The notes below the pieces were generated by a model. That model ran no database searches and was not told the DNA's origin. It saw only the letters and a list, made by a program, of their open reading frames with translations. From positions 47,023,692-47,087,691 of the forward strand of contig NC_054707.1 in NCBI RefSeq assembly GCF_016097555.1: a DNA stretch of 64,000 nt. Reading direction: 5' to 3'. Positions 24,182-33,896 of the stretch are shown one piece after another. A program made the translations under genes and the position numbers. Source of the DNA: Gigantopelta aegis. Taxonomy: Eukaryota > Mollusca > Gastropoda > Neomphalida > Peltospiridae. How positions within the stretch are numbered: the stretch's first letter is position 1; the number at the start of each line of letters is the position of its first letter.

Positions 24182-24253
24182 GTGCATTTATTGGCCATTC
24201 TATAAAAGAATGTTCACCCCTGCACCACGGTGAGGTTAATGTACACGCAGGGG
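24182..24253 (-). ncRNA. HDV-like ribozyme at the LINE 5' end
   Basis: On the minus strand the first 72 nt fold as a nested double pseudoknot. P1 pairs CCCCTGC (24253-24247) with GCAGGGG (24223-24217). P3 is ACC/GGT around loop UCACCGU. P4 pairs CATTCT with AGAATG (24212-24196). The catalytic joining strand is GCCAA (24195-24191), matching the HDV pattern G-C-N-R-A. P2 has 5 pairs here, against 8 in the copy at 49613. P1 begins at the exact first base of the element as set by the target duplication, where such ribozymes cut. Confidence 0.8.
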
Positions 24254-24268
24254 TGAGGAAGAAATGGA
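24254..24268. repeat. Target-site duplication, 5' side of the LINE
   Basis: TGAGGAAGAAATGGA, the partner of 18914-18928. Confidence 0.93.
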
Positions 24269-24759
24269 TGAAAAATTATACAGCAAAAGAATATGCATGG
24301 AAGCCCAGGTTAGACATAAATACCAACAATATGGCTCCCAGTCCCCCAAACAGGATACAAAATTGATGTTTTTATCTATTTGTATTATCCACTCATATCA
24401 CTTGCATAAATAAGCAGTATGACGGTGGGGGTATCACAGTAACCAAACTGCTCATTGTTGCTGGGAAGAATTATGAATAATGTATGAATCAATGTTATTG
24501 TTTCGCATGAATAACTATTGAATTACACATAATACAGTAGAATACATGCTTAACATGCATTAGGATAATTGGTAACATTTTGTAAATGAACTACATATAT
24601 ACTTCGCGTCACGGCAATCGGCACCTACGTTTTTAGCAATAACTTTACTTTTAAAGGGTACTTTTCATTTACCAATTTTGGGGATTAAATATTATTTAAT
24701 ACATTTCGTATGTGCCAAAAAAACCCAATAATGTTTAGCAGTTTTTCTTCATTGTGCTT

Positions 24760-24922
24760 TCCTGTCTGTGGGAAAGTGCATATAAAAGATCCCTTGCTGC
24801 ATTAAGAAAATGTCGCGGGTTTCCTCTAGTGACTACGAGTCAGATTTACCAAATGTTTGACATCTAATAGCCGATGATTAATAATGAATGTGCTCCAGAG
24901 GTATCGTTAAACAAAACAAAGT
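24760..24922 (+). mobile_element. SINE fragment, second family
   Basis: 3' half of the SINE family with 'tataaaagatcccttgctg', 'gacatctaatagccgatg' and 'gttaaacaaaac'. The tRNA-like head is absent. Flanks 24270-24759 and 24923-25985 hold nothing I recognise. Confidence 0.65.
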
Positions 24923-25987
24923 TATATTCTTCATTCTTGCACTTTTCATTTGCTATTTCTTTTACTGTAGCACCCCATATCACAAGAAATGTTATGAATT
25001 TAAATACTTTTGTATATATACCGGTACACTGTCCATTAAGTTTAAAAGACAGGTTATTCTAAAAAAAATGTACTCGAATTATTTAATTCAAAACCATGGT
25101 GTTTTGATGTGCTGATTGTCGTGACGCGTACTATATATAATGCATGTTATGAACTGTGAGCAATTGCAATGTCATTAGTGTGGTCATCACATAGAAGTTA
25201 CATATAATACACCATGAAAAATAAACACAGCAGTTTTGGTTTCATTGTGTGATTAGAAGTTACCACACCAAAATTATGAAGTATCGTCAACGTTCCTAAC
25301 TGCATTATGCTTCATTCAGGGTTTTTTCTCGTGCACGGTTTGCGCAATCAACATCCGATTCGCTTGTCTTTCATTTGTGAGTTTTTTCTTCAGTTTTAGA
25401 ACATTTTCATTAACAATAAATTTCAGACAACTGCAAAAGGTATGCTACATTTTTGTGCCTCTACTGTAGTGAATAGTATTCATAATCCATCCATAACAAT
25501 TGTAAATAATTTTGAGTGTATAAATTGTGTTAATTAAGAATCAATTCATTAAACAAGAAACATATTTTACAAACTATTCACTGGTATGAATGTAATGTCA
25601 ATCAGTATTGACATCAAGTGTTAGCGATGAACGTTGGTAAAATGCGGACCGGACCAGAATGCTTGACAAACTGAATTTGTCCTTTAATTTTTTATTTGTT
25701 TTACTAAGAGTTCACCGACTGTGCATAGTTAAGAACATATAGTTTGTTATAGTCTGGAGGAAATTGGGCCAAAACAACCCAACCTTGCTGAAAATGGCGT
25801 ACATGAGGTTTTGACTGATTTTCACTCCTTAAATGCCCTTCTTTGAGAAACTGATGGGTACCGGTGCAGTACCCTCGAGGAAAATCCGGTACTGAAGATG
25901 AAGTCCAAGATGGCCACCATCAAAGAGACAATTTTGTAACTTTTCAACTAAATGTCACAGAGTAACATATAATACCACTTTTTCTAT

Positions 25988-27560
25988 ATGTTTAGGGTCA
26001 AGGAATCCATTTGTGAATTTCAAGGTCAGAAAAAAGCTCAGTATCAAGTTAATGGTCATTTCATCCCAAAAGTCACCAATTTGAAAGTATCTCGGCTAAT
26101 ATTTCAGAAAGGCCTTATTCAAGTCATCATTGATAATGTTGATGCTGATGTTGCAACACAGAATAGCCTTGCAAAGGTTCATAAATTGGCCATGATACTT
26201 TGTCAGACCCCTAATGAAAGCGATGCATATAACCTCATGGTTGGAGTTCAGGTCATTCGTCGCATGACAAAGCCAGAGATGACTCTACCGATTGAGCTGC
26301 CAATACATGTGCACACATATCTGGGTCCTAAAAACCCTGACATGATCTCCTCTTTTGGATTTGGCCATGACTCAAGTCGGCTAGACATCACAGCTAAAGT
26401 CAGTGTTGCTAGAGCATGTGACCTAGACTTTGATTTTCTACAAGTGCGTATCTACCACAGACAAGCCAGTTGAGTATGCGGGTTTCATAACAATGGCTGC
26501 TCGTCATCAGGGCCAGTCGGTTCAGCCAGCTTCGTTCATTGAGTATCAACCCCTTATCAATATGAATCCTTTAGACCAAACAACAATCAGAACATCACTT
26601 GTTGCAGGTCAGCCATTCACCGTCCTCACAGCTGACCAAGCCATATACAAGCTCATAGTTGACAATCTCTGGATGGATCCTGACGAGCAGTTCACAAATG
26701 TGTATCCACGACTTGGTGAGTTTTGTGGAATGTGTTGGCAAACTCATGCAAGAGACGGGTCTTTATGATATCCTGGGTTGTGCCTTTGGTGGAGTGGAGA
26801 AGATGATGTCAGGTGAAAGATACCCACAAAATGTTCGGGCTCTTCGGATGGTGGCTGAAGTTTTACTGTCTCCACATATGAAGGACATTGCTAGTATTGA
26901 TGATTTGGATAAAGTCCTTCTTAATGTCTCATCTGAAAGTCCAACCTCAAAACTTTGGGTAGATAACCTCATCCGACCAGTGAACATAATGATGTTGTTC
27001 ATAAGAACTGAGAGGGAGTCTGACTGGTACCTGCGAGTTTTATGCAGCTCATAAGATGATCCATTATTTCCATGCAGCAGCTCTTCCAACCCAATGGTGA
27101 AATAAGGCCAGCAACTGACAAGTCCAAGCTCATGAATAGTCTAGCTAGCATAAAGTCATACAGAACGATACCCAAGCCAGATACTGTTATCATTGATGGA
27201 GTCGGCATGTACTGGCCTGCTGATGGGACAGTTCGTGATCTGGTGCATGGTGTGTCTCGGCAGCTTACACCATCTGTGTTAGGTGTGCATCTGATACGAG
27301 ATCAGCACGAGCTGATGCTACCATTAGCGAAGAGTACACATTCGCACTAGATTTACCCCTCCAGTTTTTCTCAAAGTCGAAGAAAACAAAGTCCAGCTGA
27401 TTAGCTTCATCACTGACAATATCTGGGTGTATGTTGAGGGTCACCTATCGGCCCAACAATATATTATCGGAGTGAAAATCAGTCATAATCTCATGTACGC
27501 CATTTTCAACAAGGTTCACCCAATTTCCTCCAGACTATTATGTAGTGGCCTTAAAAGTGG
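25988..27560 (+). pseudogene. Fragment of a long uncharacterised repetitive protein
   Basis: Successive shifted frames read as one protein: VSRLIFQKGLIQVIIDNVDA, then YAGFITMAARHQGQSVQPAS, then GKLMQETGLYDILGCAFGGV, then KLWVDNLIRPVNIMMLFIRT, then PDTVIIDGVGMYWPADGT. I recognise this as the middle and C-terminal part of a very long, multi-copy, functionally unknown protein family common in mollusc and cnidarian genomes. The copy is broken by frameshifts near 26430-26470, 26740, 27050 and 27310 and lacks a section after WYL. Whether the family is a transposon gene or a host expansion is not known to me. Confidence 0.7.
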
Positions 27561-28110
27561 AAAATGACGAACAGCACATGCACTGTACGATACTTTTTTG
27601 TAAACGTAGTTAGAAACGTTGCACTCTTTCCTGTTTACTGGAGGGTGTTTCACTTGGTTTACTAGAATCAATTTGTTTTAAGTCCACATTGTTGATTTTT
27701 TACGTTAACCGATTGCAATCTATCTTGTCTCACGTACCATAGCTTAAAAATGTAGAATAGTATTTTCTTAAGTCGCGTTCATGTTTTTGTTGCTTTGTGA
27801 ACGCAGTTTGGGACATCGATTATATGTTCATTATTATCTTTGGCACAGCTGTAATAGAGACTAACTTATGTTATACCCCTTTAATGTCCTTCTCCCTTGT
27901 GCAGTTGAAAACAGGACTTTAATTTTTGTTTTAAAATTTACATGGAATTATAAATTAACAACAGAGGAACGAAATAGCTTTTAACGTTTTACACACCACT
28001 TACAGCCCTCTCTCTCTCTCCCCCCCCCCCCCCCCCCCCCCTCCCACCCCAAGCTAGTTTTGGTAAAACAACATATATTACAGAATACACCAAAATTGAC
28101 CTGTCAAAAA
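27561..28110. other. Unassigned, with CT/C homopolymer tract
   Basis: No gene seen. A (CT)n then C20 tract lies at about 28009-28041. Confidence 0.4.
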
Positions 28111-28117
28111 CCTTTAA

Positions 28118-28495
28118 AGAGACATTCCTGAGTTTGCTGCACTTTTTAAGACGTTATCGACTAAGAGTTTTTAACGATTGTAATTACATATCAAATATAT
28201 TTTTCTGTATAAAATATTAGTGGCTGTATATTAAACGTGTTTTTCATCGTTCTAATATTTGTACTGGATTAAACTTTATTTTATTTCCTAAAAATGATTT
28301 TTTCGTACGTACGAAATTATTTGAAGACAAAATCCAGTTTGGGCTTCTTACAAATATTAAGACGACCAGAAACACATTGAATATACAGACACTAATATTC
28401 TAAACCAGAAAATATATTTAATATGCAAGTTTAATCGTAGAAATATTTTATTTGTCGGAAACATCTTACAATGCAGAAAACTCGGGAATGTCCCT
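28118..28495 (+). mobile_element. TTAA MITE, near full length
   Basis: TTAA at 28114-28117 and 28496-28499 flanks inverted ends (AGAGACATTCCTGAG against CTCGGGAATGTCCCT). The internal palindrome TCGTACGTACGA lies at mid-element. Confidence 0.9.
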
Positions 28496-28549
28496 TTAAG
28501 GGGTTGTGTGCACACTCTATTACAAAATCCTGGATCCACGCAGACTTAC

Positions 28550-28734
28550 CAATTGAGAGAATTAACAATTGATGTCCATCTCGCCTCCCGCAGCTCTCGC
28601 CTCTTTTCTAGCCTTTTAAACATACCGAACAATACTTTATGATTTACATGCACAAACCTCAACAGTTGTTCTTCTTCGCGTTCATCCCACCTCCCCTTTC
28701 TTAATTTTTTGAATGGTGAACCGTCGTTCGACAT
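28550..28734 (-). CDS. Myb/SANT-like gene, first coding exon
   Basis: ATG at 28734 opens MSNDGSPFKKLRKGRWDERE, then EEQLLRFVHVNHKVLFGMFK and RLEKRRELREARWTSIVNSLN, ending phase 2 before GTAAGT. The W-spaced helices (RWDEREEEQLLRFV, ARWTSIVNSLN) resemble the first two helices of a Myb_DNA-bind_5 / NAIF1-like DNA-binding domain. The exon at 18516 supplies the expected third helix in phase. The product would be a nuclear DNA-binding protein, either a host regulator or a domesticated transposon protein. The long intron contains the pseudogene and LINE. Confidence 0.6.
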
Positions 28735-28920
28735 TACACAAATTCTCCAAAAATTTACAATAAATTTCAATATAGCAGACGTTTCTTAACCGGAAGTGTA
28801 CACTGGGCCGCTCGTGCGAAATACAAATGAGACTTTATAAAGTCGAAACTTTAAGAAGTTTTATAAGCACAAACTTTATGAAGTCTAAGTTAAAGACTAA
28901 AGTCTGAACTTTATTACAGT

Positions 28921-29200
28921 CCCCCTGCGCGTGCTGTAACCTCACCGTGGTGCAGGGGTGTAACATTTTCTTTGAGAATGGCCAATACAGCACAAATTCA
29001 AATTTTGAGTAAAAGTCAATATCTATCTGTGACATTTGTAGTTTTGCACAGTTCTTTACACTGTTTTTATTTAAATCTTGAATTTTTATAGTGATGTTGA
29101 TCATCACCTTATTTGTTTGCATTATCATAGTTTGACACCCAATAGCCGATGTATTTTTCGTGCTGGGGTGTCGTTAAACATTCATTCATTCATTTATTCA
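28921..29200 (+). mobile_element. Short ribozyme-LINE derivative, copy 2
   Basis: Plus-strand element starting CCCCCTGCGCGTGCTG (one extra C before P1) and ending in the ATTC tail. It is flanked by TTATTACAGT (28911-28920) and TTATTAAAGT (29201-29210), 9 of 10 matching. The ribozyme keeps all helices, P4 has one U-G pair, and GCCAA is intact. Confidence 0.88.
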
Positions 29201-29295
29201 TTATTAAAGTCTGCACTTTAAAAGTTTTATAAGCACGGGGCCTGGTCCACTGTGTTTACAGATTAACTGGCGAATGTGATTTTATTTTTTAGAAT

Positions 29296-29573
29296 GAATG
29301 AATGAATGAATGAATGTTTAACGACACCCCAGCACGAAAAATACATCGGCTATTGGGTGTCAAACTATGGTAATGGAAACAAATAAGGTGATGATCAACA
29401 TCAACAAAAAAATTCAAGATACAAATAAAAACAGTGCAAAGAACTGTGCAAAATACAAATACCACAGAGAGATACTGACTTTTACTCTAAACTTCAATGT
29501 GTGCTGTATTGGCCATTCTCAAAGAGAATGTTACACCCCTGCACCACGGTGAGGTTACAGCACGCGCAAGGGC
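29296..29573 (-). mobile_element. Short ribozyme-LINE derivative, copy 3
   Basis: Minus-strand element with flanks TTATTTTTTAGAAT (about 29282-29295) and TTATTTTTTTAGAAT (29574-29588). Its P1 5' strand is CCCTTGC, which still makes seven pairs with GCAGGGG using one U-G, a compensated change from the CCCCTGC of other copies. Confidence 0.88.
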
Positions 29574-29599
29574 TTATTTTTTTAGAATCAAGGGGATTT

Positions 29600-30460
29600 T
29601 TTAATCGCTATAGCGAGTATTTTACTCGCTTTGTAGAGCGAATATGCTCTAGTGGTGTTGTTAAACAAAATCTATCTCGTATCATCACAAACGTATCCGC
29701 AGTGACATTATAATACGTCGAGAGCTTGCGGTAATAAGTTAAGCACTCGATAAAACAAGTCCAGATTTCGAGATATAAGTCGCAGTTCCAGAAATTTAAA
29801 AGTAAGAAAACAAATGTTTTTTGGGGGTTTTCCCAGATTATATAAGAATGATTGAGGTCTTAGTACATTTTAAATTACTGGTATTTTGGTGTTCAACATA
29901 ATTGTGGTTATTTCGACACTGTATTGCCGAACGTTCATTTATTTCAGTGGTTTTGTGGCCGAACGTTAATTCATTTCCATATACGCAATTCACGGCTGTT
30001 ACAGCCGTGGTTCATATAGCCTCTCCAGTTCAATTTGTTGCCCAAGCGATAGGCGAACGCATTGGTCTGTTTTAACGTTTAAAAAAACGCGGAAAACAAG
30101 CAGTAATAAACTTCGGAGTATGTACTAGAAGAAATTTATTTTATGGCTATACTATCAAGTTTGTTTCAGTCTTCAAACAAAAGTTCAACATTAAAATTAT
30201 TTTACATAGATATTAGTTTCCGGCATAATTCGTAATTCATCCGAAGCATTCCGTATACATTTGGCATAATTTAGAATGTTTTCTAATCGCTGGCATGATT
30301 CCGATTAGTCGAATGAAAGGTCACCTGGACATGACCTCCAATGGAATGCTGTCAGATTAACAGGTAATACACCAGTGGAGTTAATTTTAATCAGACTGAC
30401 AGGAATCACTTGACAAAGTTAGTCAAAAAAAATCCCAACCCAACAACGTAAGCATAACAA
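29600..30460. other. Unassigned, SINE tail scrap at 29640-29675
   Basis: 'atgctctagtggtgttgtt' near 29643 is a decayed SINE 3' end. Nothing else recognised. Confidence 0.4.
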
Positions 30461-30461
30461 T

Positions 30462-30990
30462 TCTAAATGTTTGGGCGCTAGAACTTTTATTCATCACATA
30501 CATAATAATATTGAAGTCGTTGAGAAAAAGGTCTGGAACAATTTAACACCATATGAGAGGACACGCAAACGTGTAAATGCTCGTTTCTTAAACAAGAAAG
30601 AAGTGTTTTATTTAACGACGCACTCAACACATTTTATTTACGGTTATATGGCGTCATACATATGGTTAAGGACCACACAGATTTTGAGAGGAAACCCACT
30701 GTCGCCACTATATGGGCTACTCTTCCGAGTGGCAGCAAGGGATCTTTTATTTGCGCTTCCCACAGGCAGGATAGCACAAACCATGGCCTTTGTTGAAGCA
30801 GTTATGGATCACTGGTCGGTGCAAGTGGTTTACACCTACCCATTGAGCCTTGCGGAGCACTCAGGGTTTGGAGTCGGTATCTGGATTAAAAATCCCATGC
30901 CTCGACTGGGATCCGAACCCAGTACCTACCAGCCTGTAGACCGATGACCTGCCATGACGCCAGCGTTTCTTAAACAAGGCGCCTTCATAA
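30462..30990 (+). pseudogene. Unknown coding-like segment split by a SINE
   Basis: Reading through 30471-30596, a plus-strand frame encodes GARTFIHHIHNNIEVVEKKV then WNNLTPYERTRKRVNARFLN. Removing the SINE and one duplication continues it for a few residues (KAPS, then stop). It looks protein-like (helical, basic) but I recognise no family. It could be an exon remnant. Confidence 0.3.
30597..30963 (-). mobile_element. tRNA-derived SINE, full copy with TSD
   Basis: Direct repeats CGTTTCTTAAACAAG at 30582-30596 and 30964-30978. Read on the minus strand, the 5' end is tRNA-like (B box GGTTCGGATCCC) and the 3' tail ends 'gttaaataaaacac'. Length 367 bp. Confidence 0.92.
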
Positions 30991-31012
30991 ATAATGAATG
31001 AAAGAATGTTTA

Positions 31013-31316
31013 AAGGGGCATTCCTGAGTTTGCTGCATTATAAGATGTTTTCGACTAATAAAATAGTTCTACGATTAAACTTACATATTAAATATAGTTT
31101 TTTGTTTAGAATATCAGTGTCTGTATATTCAATGTGTTTCTGGTCGTCTTAATATTTGTAAGAAGCCCAAAATGGATTTTGTCTTTAAATAATAACGACC
31201 AGAAATACTTTGAATATACAGACACTGCGATTCTAAACAAGAAAATATATTTAATATGTAAGTTTAATCGTAGAAATATCTTACAATGCAGCAAACTCAG
31301 GAATGTCCCTTTAATG
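31013..31316 (-). mobile_element. TTAA MITE, internally deleted
   Basis: Starts 'aaaggggcattcctgagttt' and ends 'aaactcaggaatgtccctttaa'. It is 300 bp because the central palindrome and part of one arm are missing, leaving a nearly perfect inverted repeat. Confidence 0.85.
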
Positions 31317-31399
31317 GATGTTTCCGTAATGGTGTCGTTAAACAAAAATAACTTGTTTTGTTGGACATGTAACGAAAACTTTGAAACTGGATTACTTGC

Positions 31400-31433
31400 C
31401 AATTAGAATAGTGACAATCTTGATGAAATTCAT
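31400..31433 (-). CDS. Orphan first exon of the micropeptide family, copy D
   Basis: ATG at 31433, encoding MNFIKIVTILI, then phase 1 and a GCAAGT donor (non-canonical GC) where the sister copies have GTAAGT. No matching second exon is visible downstream before 13.6 kb. The short LINE derivative at 31448-31692 inserted within the 5' leader, its duplication starting one base before the ATG. Probably a dead copy, or an alternative first exon of copy A. Confidence 0.45.
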
Positions 31434-31447
31434 TGTCTAGATTAAAG

Positions 31448-31692
31448 AATGAATGAATGAATGTTTAACGACACCCCAGCACGAAAAATACATCGGCTAT
31501 TGGGTGTCAAACTATGGTAATGCAAACACATAAAGTAATGATCAACATCAATATAATAATTCAAGATTTAAATAAAAACAAATACAAATATCACAGATAG
31601 ATACTGACTTTTACTCAAAATTTCAATTATGCTGTATTGGCCATTCTCAAAGAGAATGTTGCACCACGGTGAGGTTACAGCACGCGCAGGAG
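31448..31692 (-). mobile_element. Short ribozyme-LINE derivative, copy 4 (ribozyme broken)
   Basis: Perfect duplications TGTCTAGATTAAAG at 31434-31447 and 31693-31706. The 5' end is CTCCTGC. Seven bases including the P1 3' strand GGGG are deleted, so P1 cannot form, although P2, P4 and GCCAA remain. Confidence 0.9.
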
Positions 31693-31706
31693 TGTCTAGA
31701 TTAAAG

Positions 31707-32675
31707 TGACTCGACCTTTTAAACTTCAGAAGGTTTGTTATTTTGTGTCAAGTGTCCTAATGTTGGCGATTTTATAAGAAACACGAGGAAATTAAATATC
31801 TAATATAGAAATATAACTCCTTTTGGTTACTTTATTTTAAAAATATTTTTTGCGATTATGAAATTAAGATGTAATAAACAGGAAAAGGACATTATAGCAC
31901 AATATACATTTTCCGCATGTGTTTATAAACAGTGCACATCTTTTGACTTAAACATCTCCGCAGGTTTATCAAATTAAGTAATAGCTCTTTTTATCAAAAT
32001 TATCCAACTTCTTCATCATTACTTATACACTACGTATGTGCCAAAACTAATGTTATTTTATTATAATACTGGGATATCCCGATTGTTTACGGAAATATCC
32101 AATAAAGCATAATATATACACGTTGTGTTATCTCGGTCATATGATTGCATATATATTAACTGATCACATTGCTACATGTACAATAATTAATACCAACAGA
32201 TCAACATATGTGGATTAGTCAAATATTTTGTTTTAAAAATAAATTAAAAAACGTATTTAATCCGAAGGGGAATAAGAAGTAAAGGCTTAACGTGAATCCA
32301 TATGGACTCCGTTCGTGTTTTAAACTTTACAAATATACATGTATGACTATTCTTTGGTAGAACACTTTACTAGTAAATCCGTGAACGTCACTGCTTCTCA
32401 ATATTAATATAATACAGGAATAAAATATAAATTAAAATAGCAATACATACTTAAGACATTTTATTTCAAAAGTACAAAATTAAGTAAAGTTGTGTTGAAA
32501 GTGATTTGTCGTCTGCAGTTAAGTGGCCATTTTCACTGTATCTGAAATATAATGGAACAATGCTATTTAAAAATATACCTGAGAATGTATACATCCATGG
32601 GTGCCTATGACACATCTGAACTGATCATATAGCAAATTTGGCAAGGGCGTCCATGCATATACGACTCGAACAGAA
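31707..32675. other. Unassigned AT-rich sequence
   Basis: Nothing recognised. A minus-strand SINE scrap follows at about 32680-32765. Confidence 0.4.
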
Positions 32676-32807
32676 ACAAAGAAATGTGTTATTTAATTAA
32701 CAACGCACTTAACACGTATGCTAAGGACCACAGAAATAATTAGAGGAATTTGTTTTTGTTACTCATTTGTCTGTTAACGAGTGCTGAGGTCGCCTCGGCG
32801 GACTTGA

Positions 32808-33063
32808 AGGGACATTCCTGAGTTTGCTGCAATTTTTAAGATCTTATCGACTAAAATACTTTTTAACGATTGTAATTACATATGACATACATTTTTCTGC
32901 ATAAATATTAGTGGCTGTACATTAAACGTGTTTCTGATCGTTCTAATATTTGTACTGGGTTAAATTTCATTTTATTTACAAAAATGTGGGGTTTTTTTTC
33001 GCAGAAATATTGTACTAGTCGGAAACATCTTACAATGCAGCAAACTCAGGAATGTCTCTTTAA
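32808..33063 (+). mobile_element. TTAA MITE, internally deleted
   Basis: AGGGACATTCCTGAGTTTGC at 32808 and the inverted end 'aaactcaggaatgtctcttt' at about 33043-33062. The right interior is deleted. Confidence 0.85.
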
Positions 33064-33139
33064 TGTTTTGTGTTGATCTCCCACCAATCACTTATAACTA
33101 GTATATATAAATACCCATACATACATAGCGTAGGGTGTC

Positions 33140-33672
33140 TTTATAGAAACTATAGCCGACGAGAAATGATATATTTGGCAACAGAAATGTTTTGGAATCC
33201 TTTAAATTCCATCCAGAATAATTCCATCCAATGTTAATTGTAAAGTTTTTAAAACACTTTGACTTCTATACAAAAATTTAAGATATACTTAACTTGATTT
33301 TATATATTGTATTATACTTTCCCCCCACAGCTCCTTACACTGTGGTTTTACATGAGTCTATATAAATATGTTCATATACTTACCATTTGTGACACCCAAT
33401 AGCCGATATGTATTTTTGTGCTGGGGTGTCGTTAAACAAACATTCAATCAATCAATCATAATTGTAAAGTTTTTGAAACATTCTGACTTCTATAGAAAAG
33501 TTTTAAGGTTTACTTACCTCGATTTTATGTATTGTATTATACTTTTCCCCACAGCTCCTTACACTGTGGTTTTACATAAATAATGTTTTCATATACTTAC
33601 CATTTGTGACACCCAATAGCCGATGTGTATTTTTGTGCTGGGGTGTCGTTAAACATTCATTCATTCATTCTA
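33140..33672 (+). mobile_element. Two tandem LINE 3' ends (type A)
   Basis: First copy about 33149-33450, ending 'gtcgttaaacaaacattc'. A second, shorter one at 33456-33672 starts within the 3' UTR ('attgtaaagtttttgaaac'). This is either two insertions at the same ATTC tail or a local tandem duplication. Confidence 0.85.
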
Positions 33673-33896
33673 GAAACTATATAAAAGATTTCCTTTCACT
33701 ATACTAAAAATACTATGAGATTTTACGTAACCGTAATTTAATAATTAATTTTATCCAGTAGCTCATTTCATGTCAGGTTATTGGTTTAAATGTTTTTAAA
33801 TAATAATTAGTCATTTTGATATTCCCCAATCATAAAATATCGTATGGCGTTGCATTCAGAATAAGTATTAAATAGATTTTAGTTACCTGTTAACAA

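Larger units (their letters stand above)
18929..24253 (-). mobile_element. Full-length I-superfamily LINE (decayed)
   Basis: A 5.3-kb non-LTR retrotransposon on the minus strand, bounded by 15-bp target duplications TGAGGAAGAAATGGA at 18914-18928 and 24254-24268. Order from its 5' end: HDV-like ribozyme (24253-24182), 5' UTR, ORF1 with three CCHC knuckles, ORF2 with APE endonuclease, RT, RNase H and a C-terminal CCHC, type B 3' UTR, and an ATTC tail. RNase H plus the APE endonuclease places it in the I superfamily (I, Nimb, Ingi-like clades). Frameshifts in both ORFs mean it cannot be autonomous now. Confidence 0.95.

Noticed and set aside
19205..24366. Plus-strand frames opposite the full-length LINE
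   Set aside because: They are antisense shadows of ORF1 and ORF2. The plus-strand products show no domain, while the minus strand has complete motif order.
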